Below are positions 33,601 to 42,829 of a stretch of DNA of 64,000 bases, one piece after another (positions within the stretch are counted from its first letter, which is position 1; each line of letters starts with the position of its first letter). The notes below the pieces were generated by a model. It was not told where the DNA came from and searched no databases. It saw nothing but the letters and a program-made list of their open reading frames with translations. Origin of the DNA: Auriscalpium vulgare (Eukaryota > Basidiomycota > Agaricomycetes > Russulales > Auriscalpiaceae); contig JAHBBC010000011.1 of the NCBI GenBank assembly GCA_019915015.1, forward strand, positions 1,659,025 to 1,723,024. The letters run 5' to 3'. Made by a program: the position numbers and the translations under genes.

Positions 33601-34304
33601 CCCATTCGTCCACGGGGACGAGTCCTCATTTCGTACTCTATGGGTTCCAACCCAAATCCAGCTTAGATTTTGCGCAGGCAGAAGGAGCGGAAGCCGCTCC
33701 GCAGGACGCGTTATTGAATGACCGATCCGATGATTTCGTGCGACTCATGCAATACCATAGGGAAAGCGCGAGGATGGCTCTCGCGCGAGCTCAGTTGAAA
33801 CAGAGCGAATCCTACAACAAGGGTAGACGAGAGTTAGAATTCAAGGTCGGAGATCAAGTCCTGGTGAATCCTCATTCTTTGGAATGGTTGGAAAGTAAAG
33901 GGGAAGGGAGCAAGCTAGTACAGCGTGCAGTTGGTCCATTCGAAGTTCAGGAGCGTATTAACCCCAAAGTCTACCGTCTCCGACTTCCCGACAATTACCC
34001 TGGCTCCAATGTCCTTAATCTCGAACATTTGCGTCTGTACAGACCATCAGATCCCGAATTCGGGCATCGCACTGTGTTACCAGACACCCGTTCAGACAAG
34101 CCAGCTTCTGAAGAATATCACGTCGATAAGATTGTCGGTCATCGTTACGATAAGCGCAGGAAGCAGATGCTCTACCTCATTCGTTGGGAGGGGTATTCGC
34201 CGCTATACGACTCATGGGCAACCGCCACGGATTTACGGAACGCACCCCAACGATTATTCTCTTACCGACGGGACGCGGGCTTGGCAGGTCCTGCTAAACG
34301 ATGA
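30608..34304 (+). pseudogene. Element A Pol: RT, RNase H, integrase, chromodomain (one frameshift)
   Basis: The pol frame is open from 30608 and overlaps gag in the -1 frame, so it is probably made by frameshifting. The RT carries the template-grip motif (FCVDYRKLNAVTVPDEFPIP) and catalytic YIDD at 31448-31459. RNase H shows YTDASGDGLG and later ALQWAKTYEN. Integrase has an HH-CC finger (HAGAEKLWQLMSGKFFWP; CDTCDVCQ) and the core LDLVTGLPWS ... GVPDNIVSDRDPRWTSDF. Between about 33450 and 33475 the frame changes: the first frame ends at 33580, and the rest (YHPQHDGQTEIVNQKLEIML) continues in another to 34304. The tail is a chromodomain (YHVDKIVGHRYDKRRKQ; LIRWEGYSPLYDSW). Confidence 0.9.
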
Positions 34305-34536
34305 AGCAGGATCGCCTCCATGTATATAATTTCTTCTGATTTTATTTCTTGATGTACTATTCATCGCTAAGAGCACCGCCTTTTAATTCTATCTTACTTA
34401 TTCTACGCGACGCGACTGCAGCACGTGACCCCGCCGGGCGCCACCGCCTCGAGGCGCGCTTAGACGGAGAACGGACGACTCGGGTCCCTCTTCTTTGTCT
34501 CGAACCATCACCTCGCCTCTACCCCGTCAAACGCAA
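34305..34536. other. Spacer between pol and ORF3 of element A
   Basis: This is 232 bp without a start codon-led frame of note; the ORF3 frame is open from about 34495 but its first ATG is at 34537. It could contain an internal promoter or a splice acceptor for a subgenomic ORF3 transcript; neither is obvious. Confidence 0.4.
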
Positions 34537-37458
34537 ATGTCGTCGTGGGCACAACCATCGTATGGTTGGGGAGCGGAAGCCGCTCCCACGCCCCCGCCGG
34601 CAGGGAAACTGCGAGACATTGCGCGTCGACGGCGCGCCGGAGACCCCAAGGCAGTTTACGATGAATCGGTCAAGCCATACAGCATAGTGACGTCCGGAGG
34701 ATATCTCGCCGAAGTATACACGTCTTCAGTTCCAGGAGTTCAATGGGTGGGATTCGGAATGGATCCAACGCCGTGCGGACGCTCGCCGGTGCCCTTACCT
34801 TCACGAACTGCTTTACACGCGACTCCCCCATTTCGTTATCGATCGGACGGTCCAGACATTCCCATCGAATGGTGGGATTACAAACGACCTTGGCTGGCTT
34901 ATCGCCCGCTGCCCAACGATAGCACCAACGACGAGTGGGTGTATAACGATGAAGCGGACGGGAACGGCTTCGTACGTGTCGGCAACGACCGGTATCAATG
35001 CACTCCGAAGGCCTTATCGTGGTTAACGGAGTACACAGGCCATATGATGCAGATCGGAGAGGCCATGCAGAAGTACTTGGGTTACGATGCGGCTCCACTA
35101 CGTATCCCTGCCATGACCCGAGAGCCAGCGGTTAAAGGCGACCTCAAGAAACAACTCTCGATCATTCGTCGTTCTATGCACGAGTGGATGGCTTTCGTGG
35201 TATTTCTCGCAACTCATGCGGGTCATGGCTGGGAAGCAATCCCTCTCCCCGTAGCTGGTTGGACCAATACGATCATCATTTGGCTTTCAGGAGAGCGCGT
35301 GGGCACCCTCATAGACTTTCATCTCCCTCGAATCACCTGGCCGAATGTTCAAGAACTCTACCTTCATGGCGCGAACCCTCGGTATCTGTGGCACTTCGAG
35401 TTGGAGAAACCTGAGTTGGAAATGCTCAACCCTCGCAATCTGGGTGCGCGAGAAATCGGAGCGGTAACACGTGAACGAGACAAACGCTTGCGCAAGTGGG
35501 AGAAAAACGCCGAGAACTTGAAGCATAGGACAAACGAACTGCTCCGCAAAGACCGTATTCGAAAAGTCAGTGAAGTCCGTCGCTGGCACGAGCAGATGGA
35601 TTCGGACGACCCCTCCACGAGGCGGTACATCGCAGCCAAGCACGTGAAGGATGGCGAGTACATGGGATGTGCGGTTCGGTTGAATCATCCTGAACCTGGG
35701 GACGGTACCGTGTTCGTCGACATAACCGACTTCCGTGCGACCAAGGAGCTGCCGGGCGAATGGGAGATGCTGCCGCTTCCCGCCTATGACCAGGACGAAG
35801 AAGACGATTTCATCGAGTCTATATACGGGAAGAACATCGGTCCCATGAGGCCGCCGGCCGATCCTCCAACCCCTTCAACTGCCGAGCCGCGCGCCTCATC
35901 GCCATCCGGGAAAGGGAAGCAGAGAGCACACGTCGACCCATCATCCCCACTCCGCGAAAGCGACGCGGATGTTGAACATCAGCTGCATCAAGAAGAGGCC
36001 GACGTTCAAACCGCCATTCGTGTCTCTCTCCAAACTCTCCATCACGGGCCTGGAGAAAGTTCGTCGCAACGTGCCTCATCGGACGTGGTTATGGAGGACA
36101 GAACTGGACAGTCCGGTTCTGCGAAGAAGGATAGCTCTTCTTCATCCTCCCGCGGACCAACCACGCCCATCGAGACACGCGGACGTAAAAGACCTCGAGA
36201 GGACAGCTCTCTCGAGGGTGGATCGAGCGCTCGATCTCTTCTTGATCGTCTGACGGGTCCCACATCAATGGTTGAGAGTATATCGAGAGAATTTGACACT
36301 CCAAAAGTTCCAACGTTGCTGGCTCGCATGTCCCACGGAATTTCTGTTAAGCCCGCATCTTTGTTGTCGCGGTTGGATACAGTGCCCACGACTTCACTGA
36401 TGGACAGAATATCCGAGACGCGCGGCGATCGGTCGACGGCCATGGACACCGAGCCTGTTTCCCCCGCTCCGGCCAACGTCAGCTTAGAGGAGCAGCCCGT
36501 CACTGTTAATACGGAAGTGTACGGGCCATCTTCACCGCTGCATGGGGTCGCTACGTTCTCAGCGGCTATCTTACGTCCTTCGGAGACTCCGTTGTCCATC
36601 CCGCCCACCTCTCCCATCCTTACGGGGCATATTCACTTGCTGTCGCGCTCGAAACTGCGAGTAGCGATGTGGAGAGATGCCTGCACTGCACCGTGGCCAG
36701 ACGTGATTGCCTTCATGCTCAGCAAAGGCATTTCCTTCCGATGGAGCTATCCAAAGAGTCGTTTACCGCGGCCACTCCCAATCCTGCCGGACAGCTGGGC
36801 GGCGTACGCGCACGTCAACCTCACCCAAGTTCGTTGGTGGGAGGCACGCGCCAACATCTGGGACGCGTACCTCGCGACTGTGCGCGACCTCATGACACAG
36901 CCTAACGCACGCATGTTCCTCCAAGCGGGTGGCATTTCTTGGAGACTCGCCCTTCAATTTGGGCCTCCTAGCCTGTTGGAGGATGCGGGTACGGGGCCTT
37001 CGCGGCTAGTAACGGAATATGGCATTGGCGACGCGACTACCACTCCAGTTCCTAGCTGCTTCGACCGCACGACCCCATCGGAGGTAGATCGGCTGTATGG
37101 AGGAAAGAGCGGACGAAGCCTTTGGCCGAGACAGAAGGACTTCTTGGACAGTCGCGCATGGAACGGTGAATGGTCATGGTCCAACGAAGTCTGGTTCACC
37201 ACACGTCTGAACAATCTCTCCGCGGCGAAGCAAGACCTCACCCTCACGCCGACACAGTGGACTAAGGAACTGCGTAATGCCTTGCGCCCAGCTGAACGAC
37301 GTGCACTGGACGGTGTAGGCTCGGAAGCACATGCAGAAGGCCAGATCAACGCGGACCCCGACATCGCAGCCCTGGGAATCCTCGACTTGGGCGCGCTGCA
37401 GGCATCTTGGGACAATTCGAGCGAAGCTTCCAACGCCGAGACTGGGGGGGCTTTGTGA
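34537..37458 (+). CDS. Element A extra ORF (ORF3, 973 aa) in env position
   Basis: It lies between the chromodomain and the 3' LTR. The ATG at 34537 gives MSSWAQPSYGWGAEAAPTPP. The first 350 residues look globular (WDYKRPWLAYRPLPNDSTND; WLTEYTGHMMQIGEAMQKYL; FHLPRITWPNVQELYLHG). A basic, possibly helical segment follows (TRERDKRLRKWEKNAENLKH). The middle is acidic and Ser-rich with a nuclear-signal-like TRGRKRPRED. A C-terminal globular part has SRSKLRVAMWRDACTAPWPD. There is no signal peptide or transmembrane helix, so it is unlikely to be an envelope protein. The TGA stop (37456-37458) lies inside the 3' LTR. I recognise no functional domain. Confidence 0.85.
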   Translation: MSSWAQPSYGWGAEAAPTPPPAGKLRDIARRRRAGDPKAVYDESVKPYSIVTSGGYLAEVYTSSVPGVQWVGFGMDPTPCGRSPVPLPSRTALHATPPFRYRSDGPDIPIEWWDYKRPWLAYRPLPNDSTNDEWVYNDEADGNGFVRVGNDRYQCTPKALSWLTEYTGHMMQIGEAMQKYLGYDAAPLRIPAMTREPAVKGDLKKQLSIIRRSMHEWMAFVVFLATHAGHGWEAIPLPVAGWTNTIIIWLSGERVGTLIDFHLPRITWPNVQELYLHGANPRYLWHFELEKPELEMLNPRNLGAREIGAVTRERDKRLRKWEKNAENLKHRTNELLRKDRIRKVSEVRRWHEQMDSDDPSTRRYIAAKHVKDGEYMGCAVRLNHPEPGDGTVFVDITDFRATKELPGEWEMLPLPAYDQDEEDDFIESIYGKNIGPMRPPADPPTPSTAEPRASSPSGKGKQRAHVDPSSPLRESDADVEHQLHQEEADVQTAIRVSLQTLHHGPGESSSQRASSDVVMEDRTGQSGSAKKDSSSSSSRGPTTPIETRGRKRPREDSSLEGGSSARSLLDRLTGPTSMVESISREFDTPKVPTLLARMSHGISVKPASLLSRLDTVPTTSLMDRISETRGDRSTAMDTEPVSPAPANVSLEEQPVTVNTEVYGPSSPLHGVATFSAAILRPSETPLSIPPTSPILTGHIHLLSRSKLRVAMWRDACTAPWPDVIAFMLSKGISFRWSYPKSRLPRPLPILPDSWAAYAHVNLTQVRWWEARANIWDAYLATVRDLMTQPNARMFLQAGGISWRLALQFGPPSLLEDAGTGPSRLVTEYGIGDATTTPVPSCFDRTTPSEVDRLYGGKSGRSLWPRQKDFLDSRAWNGEWSWSNEVWFTTRLNNLSAAKQDLTLTPTQWTKELRNALRPAERRALDGVGSEAHAEGQINADPDIAALGILDLGALQASWDNSSEASNAETGGAL
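37443..37453 (+). other. Polypurine tract of element A
   Basis: TGGGGGGGCTT abuts the 3' LTR (37454) and is also the last coding stretch of ORF3. It is the expected site for plus-strand priming. Confidence 0.65.
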
Positions 37459-38066
37459 CGGGAGAAAGAGGCCCGGAGGTAACGCGGGCAGAAGGTCATC
37501 AGTCTCGACGCAGGACGCTATTAGATTACTGTACAATAGATTAGATTAGTCGGAGTTTGAAGATGTCTGTAAGTATATAAGTCGTGTACTGACAGCATCG
37601 TGCATCATCAATACAACGTGTTTCTTTTTCTTTCTCTTTTTCTCGTCTCTTCGCCTTCCTCAATTCTCTTCAAGTCTCCCTCAGGCAAAGTAGTTGCTAG
37701 TCGACTACGAGAATCGACGACGCGACGACGCGACGAGTCACGAGCGCGTGAGGCTTCTCGAGCGCCAACAGCGCGCCCACAGAACCACACACGCGCGACG
37801 CACTTGGGCCGTCGGCGCCTCGCCCTTCTCTCTCTCGAGCCAGTCACCAGGAGGAAGCCTCCTAACGACTGAGCTCCCGCTCGGGCCTTGCGCCTACGGG
37901 CGTGATCACATCTCCTCGCCCTCCACTCCTTCCGTGCTACGGAGGAGGTCTGTCAACACGGGGAAGCCCCGTACCGACAGGACAACACACCTTTGGTTCC
38001 TCCCTGGGCTCGTCTCTCGCCCGTCCTACGCCCGAATCTCGAGACTCACCTATCAGAGGCGTCTCA
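37454..38066 (+). repeat. 3' LTR of element A
   Basis: Same 613 bp as 25550-26162 with no difference noticed by eye; TGTGACGG...GTCTCA ends. It is followed by the right target duplication ACGAC (38067-38071). Confidence 0.93.
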
Positions 38067-38997
38067 ACGACTCAGCGCGAGGCGCCAAGGGACAGTGATG
38101 TAGCAGGCCTTAACCTCGTCACCGTGCGTGCGCGCGATTATATGGATCCTCAGGTGGCCCTCCCATTTTTCAATACAAGCATCGTAGGCAATGTCTTCGA
38201 CATTCTCCTGTAAAAGATGTTCAACCCTTCATTGAATGAATTGCAAAATATAACCTGAACCCCACCTGTCCCATTCCAGTGGGGGGATTCACCATGAGCC
38301 GGATGAACGCCTCCTCTGATATCGCTGGGTAGGCCTCTGGCCAATCGTTGGGGAACCACATATAGGCACGTTGACAGTTGGATGGGTGATGGATGTGTGA
38401 GATGAGCGTTGTAGCCTCCCCCATGGACTCCCCCCAAATAGTCAGGTTCTCCAGTTTCGGCAAGGTGATGGTTGGTTGGGTGCCTCCGGGCAGAAGGTGA
38501 ATTCGCACTGCAAGGTTCGTCAGGCCAGCGAAGGCGCCGCAGAACCGCAGTACCTCCGGCATGCGCAAGTCCACCGCGTACACCGGATGGTTGGAGATTG
38601 CAAGTGACTTCAATGGCCCGGCAAGAACCTCCTTCGAAAGATCACTCCACAAGGCGCGAGTATCATCAGTCACAAAGAAATGGAGGCGTTCCAAGCGGTC
38701 CTGGCAAGCCAAGATTGTTTTGACCATCTGCTTCGATAATGTGCGGCGCAGTTTGACTGGCCGCACGACCAGGGTGATTGGTGCGCGACGCGTCCTCTCG
38801 AGGTACTTCGCCACAGCGCCCGGGCCATGTCGGGTGTAGATTGTGACCCACAGTGCAGGCAAATTGACGGCAACGTGATTCCAATCCTGGCACACCAGCA
38901 AGACGACCGTCCAACTTCCACTCCGTGAATGTTTCACGATTGCCTTCAAGTGTAGGAATATTTCTCCCAATGTTTCTGCTGCCAGACGTGAGGGCAT
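38067..38997 (-). pseudogene. F-box gene, N-terminal half (5' of element A)
   Basis: Exon 1 (38266-38997, 244 codons) starts MPSRLAAETLGEIFLHLKAI and includes VVLLVCQDWNHVAVNLPALW, a typical F-box-like start. A 58 bp intron (38208-38265, phase 0) leads to exon 2 (ENVEDIAYDACIEKWEGHLR and on), which is cut at 38067 by element A. Joined to 25107-25544, the pre-insertion protein would be 436 residues, against 437 for the paralogue at 47571-48940, and the intron is in the same place in both (after PPTGMGQ here, PPTQMAM there). The gene is therefore a recent insertion mutant. Confidence 0.88.
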
Positions 38998-39110
38998 TCT
39001 TGATCACTACTCCACTTCGTTAGCATCATCAATGCAAGGGCCTTAGACTTTGAAGACCTACCAAGACTGGGGCTTTCAAAGGCTGCACCAGAGGAAAACC
39101 TGGTCACAGC

Positions 39111-39120
39111 CCTTTTATAC
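39111..39120 (-). promoter_or_regulatory. TATA box of the interrupted F-box gene
   Basis: GTATAAAAGG on the reverse strand, 114 bp upstream of the ATG at 38997. A GTCCGTCC palindrome lies a further 190 bp upstream (39309-39325). Confidence 0.6.
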
Positions 39121-39199
39121 GAGCTGCTTTCCCGGTATGTCCAGGCGAATGAGACATTGGTGATGCCATCAACAATCTATCGCCTATCATATACTATAC

Positions 39200-39780
39200 A
39201 TGTTGGCCCTGCTGCAGGGCTATGACCGACCCTGACGCAGGCTTGTCACCGACCCTGTCGCAGTGACCCTGTGTCAGGGTACCATGCCCAACCCTGACAC
39301 CAGGTTGCGTCCGTCCCGGACGGACACGTGCGCGCCTGCCCACAAAGTGGTTCACGCCAGCCGAGCAACATGACAACTTCATCGCTGGCAGCTGGTTCAG
39401 GCGGGACACCTCATGCAGGTCACGTGATTGGCCAGGAGAGGCACGAGCCGTCTGTACGGACACCCTGAGGATTGGACACTTCTTGCCCACCGGCGTGAAA
39501 CAGGCTTCCCCTGATGTGGCGCGTAAACACTGCTGTCGTAGTCGAGCATCGAACAATATGCCAAGGTCGCTATCAAGGGGTGGAGCTGTCCGTCCTGGAC
39601 GGACGCTCCCTGACCACCCCATACAGGTCACGTGTTCGCACAGGGGGTGCCGCGAACCGTCCGTCCGCGACGGACAAATAGGGTCGATGCGGCGGACACC
39701 TGTTGCCTACATAGTTTGGCTGCGCTCCACTGGCATGAAAACAAGCTACCGGGGGTGTGAAAAGTGCCGTCGTACTTAAT
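39200..39780. repeat. Palindrome-bearing repeats upstream of the interrupted F-box gene
   Basis: Palindromes at 39309-39325, 39588-39604 and 39659-39675 (the last with a 3-base centre, GTCCGTC-CGC-GACGGAC). CACGTG boxes at about 39420 and 39628 precede units that match 24546-24860 in inverse orientation, including AGGTCGCTATCAAGGGG and TTTGGCTGCGCTCCACTGGC. Around the 39588 copy the whole unit can fold into a longer imperfect hairpin (GGGGTGG...CCACCCC). At 39210-39300 a separate CCCTG(N)CGCAGG-like word repeats four times. Confidence 0.7.
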
Positions 39781-40034
39781 CCATCCTGTCGAGCATTTAA
39801 CACTGTCAAGCTCGCTAACCTCATTGTCTCCTACTATAGGGGACAATTGGTTGGGCGCGTCGGCGCTGAGACGTAGTCATCTACCCGTGGCATTTGCATG
39901 TTCATCGCGAATCGATGAGGCGCACCCGACCTGACGATCCGTGCGTGCAACAAGTAAGGCAGCTGCCGCACGCAGCGGCGCTTTTCGAGTTTGGACAGGG
40001 GCAGGAAAATCAATGACTATCAATGAATCGTACT

Positions 40035-40651
40035 TCACAGCGACAATACAGCATGATTGTACAACAAACGCGAACCAAGAATATTTTCAGCACATGCGCC
40101 CCACCGCCCGCTTGCTCCGCCGTCCTCCACCATCCGGACGCTCACGTGGGGGCCGGCGGGCCGGCTTCGGCCCGCGGTTTTACTGTACCGCATCAGCATG
40201 TGCCCTGCATGGTAGAGACGGAGGGGACCCACCTGGACGAGGACACTCTCGGTGGCGCTGAGCGGCTGCGCGCCGCTGGGGCCGGTGCCGAGCCTCCTCA
40301 AGGCCCTCGTGAGGGCTTCGACGATGGCGCGCCAGTTGGTGGTGCCGAGGACGTCGGTGATGTACACCGTTGACACCCAATACAACCCTACCGCATCCGT
40401 AATGCTGTAGCGCTTTCGGCTCTCATTGAAGTTGTGTGATTCAGACGTTTGCGTGATAGCGACGCTGACATGAATGTAATGTGAGCTACACTAAGGGCAA
40501 CATGTTGGAGTACGCACGTTAGCTCGTCGTCCACAGGGACGATCACGGGGACGACGCTCGTCGCGAACGTTTGTAGCGTATCCCCGGAGCTCAGCAAGTC
40601 CTCGAGACGGTCCGCGACGCGGACAAAGACAATGTTTGGTAGAGGGGACAT
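40035..40651 (-). CDS. Hypothetical protein, 187 aa, 2 exons
   Basis: Exon 1 (40518-40651) starts MSPLPNIVFVRVADRLEDLL and is followed by a 53 bp intron (40465-40517, GTGCGT donor). Exon 2 (40035-40464) continues TVAITQTSESHNFNESRKRY, then SITDAVGLYWVSTVYITDVL and GTTNWRAIVEALTRALRRLG. The join is in frame and the sequence looks protein-like on both sides. A second possible intron (CAG|GTGGGTCC, 50 bp) would end the protein at a TAA directly after the join (LVQ-stop), about 60 residues earlier. I do not recognise a family. It is divergent from the kinase-like gene, with 169 bp between the two ATGs. Confidence 0.5.
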
Positions 40652-40820
40652 GGTGGTTGGGAGAAAGAGCAGCGTGGTCCACAAATCGCTTTGGGTTCCT
40701 TATGTACCTCCATCTATTATTGTAAGGTTGTCGCAGCGGAGTCAGAAACTGAGTGCAAAGCAGATATCTTGCTCTGAACTTAGTTTGTCACCCCTCTTTG
40801 TTCTATCCACCATAACATTA

Positions 40821-41838
40821 ATGCAGCCATACGTCTGGCAGGATGATCAGCTCGAGGCCCTTGCGAGGAGACGCATTGTATTGACCAGCAGGACAGCGGT
40901 GAGGCAATTTCTACGTTCTCGACTGGCAGAACGTCCTGACGAGTCGATGTGTAGAACTGGCAATCGACTGTGGTGTTCGCAGACGGACATGAGGGCGAGG
41001 AGTATGTGATCAAGGTCGTTGACCGCGACTCAGAGGAGCTATCCATCCTGCGCATCCTCACCCACCTGCCTCACCGTCATAACCACACAATCCCTGCCGA
41101 GATATTGGAGTGTGAATCTACAGCGATAATTGTCATGCCTCGAATGTCGACGCAAGACCGAGTCATGTGGCTCTGGCGCGGACCCCAGTGGAGTTTTTTG
41201 AATGTCATTGAACAACTAATTGAGGTATTTATTGGCAGACCAAATATATAATATCTGACATGGAAAACTGATCATTCACCTGTAGGGAGTGCGCTTCATG
41301 CATGACAACAAGATAGCTTATATTGTGGGCCTACTTTTGGAAACAACTGGTTGCCAGGGATTCACTAATATTTCTCCTCACCAGGACATTGCACCCTCCA
41401 ATCTTGTGTTTGACAAGGAAGGGAACAAGGTCTTCTTCATTGATTTCGGGTCATCTAGATGGTTGCCAAACTACCAACTGGGAGAGACTGCGAATGTGGA
41501 TACAGTTGTGGCACATTACCACCCCAAAGACAAGGAGAACGCTGGTGACCCGTTTCAGTTCGATGTATTCGGCTTGGGACACGCGATATCCACAATGTTG
41601 GAGGTCAGTCCTTTTCTTCGGCGCTTGGTCCAGCGGTGAGGTAACAATGTTGGCACAGATTTCAGGGAAGACAGGTCCAGATATCACTTGCCTGAACGCA
41701 TTTGGCCATGCTCTGTCTGTGGAGGCAGCCCACATACGTCCCAGTATACGGGCAACTGTTTGGGGGTTCAGAGCTCTGAAAGTCTGGTTAACTGCCACTG
41801 CATGGTTGCCATCTGTCGCCACAGAGAGTACATCGTAA
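40821..41838 (+). CDS. Compact protein-kinase-like protein, 261 aa, 5 exons
   Basis: Exons 40821-40898, 40955-41224, 41286-41324, 41385-41603 and 41659-41838 are all joined in phase 0 by introns of 56, 61, 60 and 55 bp. The chain has the beta-3 lysine context (EEYVIKVVD) and a C-lobe with IEGVRFMHDNKIAYIDIAPSN, FIDFGSS (DFG kept) and a late HIRPSIRATVWGFRALK that fits the end of a kinase domain. No glycine-rich loop is seen; the N-lobe starts almost at the lysine. The catalytic HRD reads YID, keeping only the Asp. It belongs to the expanded basidiomycete kinase-like families. Activity is doubtful, so a pseudokinase is possible. The last exon's acceptor is the least certain. Confidence 0.68.
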
Positions 41839-42200
41839 GTTATTTCACTGTAAGGGAACTCTTGTGGCTGATACCCCATCTAGCGCCGTCATCATTGTGC
41901 GCGGTTGGAAGGTCATCTGGTGCGCAGTGCAGAAGTTGCCGCTCTGATGTGAGGGGTCCCTGGCGGTCATATACAGTACTGTACCCACTGAATGGTACCA
42001 ACGGGCCATGTTGTGTTGTCAATCAGACTGAGGTCACGCATAACAAGAGCTTCGTTGGAGTATTTGGCACAAATTTTCGAATTTTCTTCTCACGTTGAGC
42101 CATATAAGCTACTACATATCACGTTTCCTCGAGGCGTTCTGTGTCAAAATTGGACGTGATGCCGCATTTTACGGCATATGCAGCAAGATGTGCAACGCGT
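41839..42200. other. Intergenic, nothing identified
   Basis: Short frames only. It leads into the palindrome-bearing tandem repeat that starts near 42201. Confidence 0.5.
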
Positions 42201-42530
42201 CAGCTGCGGTGCCACCCACGCGTGTCCGTCCGGGACGGACAGATTGAGGGGCACCGCTATGCGTGGGGACAGCTTAGGCCCCGCGCTCGGCCTGTCTGTC
42301 CAGGTGCGGTGCCACCCACGCGTGTCCGTCCGGGACGGACAGATTGAGGGGCACCGCTGTGCGTGGGGACAGCTTAGGCCCCGCGCTCGGCCTGTCCGTC
42401 CAGGTGCGGTGTCACCCACGCGTGTCCGTCCGGGACGGACAGATTGAGGGGCACCGCTATGCGTGAGGACAGCTTAGGCCCCGCGCGCGCTGTCCGTCCT
42501 GGACGGACAGGCCGAGTGGGTTACCAGCTG
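42201..42530. repeat. 100 bp tandem repeat with palindromes
   Basis: Three units with an exact 100 bp period (palindromes TGTCCGTCC-G-GGACGGACA at 42223-42241, 42323-42341 and 42423-42441), plus a partial fourth ending in a T-centred palindrome at 42491-42509. In the full units the matching position near the end of the unit is decayed (CTGTCTGTCCAGG, CTGTCCGTCCAGG), so each unit originally had two palindromes. The array ends about 230 bp before the TATA box of the next F-box gene. Confidence 0.92.
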
Positions 42531-42760
42531 AGCTTGCAGTGACGCCTTCCTCGCCTCGTTGTGTCTTCCAAATTGAGAGTGTTCATGCGATGGCGCAGAG
42601 AAGAGCAGTCGCGCTGCGCAAGAAAATTAAATGCCAGATATAGACAAGGTTAAAATTAAATTCAACTCAGATGCGGAAATGAATGCCGACATGGCAGAGA
42701 AGGCCGCTGCGAAGAATCCCGTTGACAGCAGAAAGTGCGTGATTTGAAATGCAGTGAGGA

Positions 42761-42768
42761 TATATAAA
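42761..42768 (+). promoter_or_regulatory. TATA box of the F-box gene at 42.8 kb
   Basis: TATATAAA, 69 bp upstream of the first in-frame ATG (42830) and 252 bp downstream of the last palindrome. Confidence 0.6.
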
Positions 42769-42829
42769 CGCCAGAGGGCCATCCATGGGTGGCAGACGAG
42801 CTCGTCGCTGTATCACCGAAAGTGCGTAA

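Larger units (their letters stand above)
25550..38066 (+). mobile_element. Complete Ty3/gypsy chromovirus (element A, 12,517 bp)
   Basis: Two 613 bp LTRs with no difference noticed by eye, a 5 bp target duplication (ACGAC), a gag-protease ORF, a pol ORF with RT, RNase H, integrase and chromodomain, and a third long ORF before the 3' LTR. Near-identity of the LTRs points to a very recent insertion. The integrase frame is shifted once (about 33450-33475), so this copy may not be autonomous. It lies inside a reverse-strand F-box gene and is transcribed in the opposite direction to it. Confidence 0.95.

Noticed and set aside
34537..37458. ORF3 of element A as an envelope glycoprotein
   Set aside because: No signal peptide, transmembrane helix or Cys-rich ectodomain is visible; only the position resembles env.
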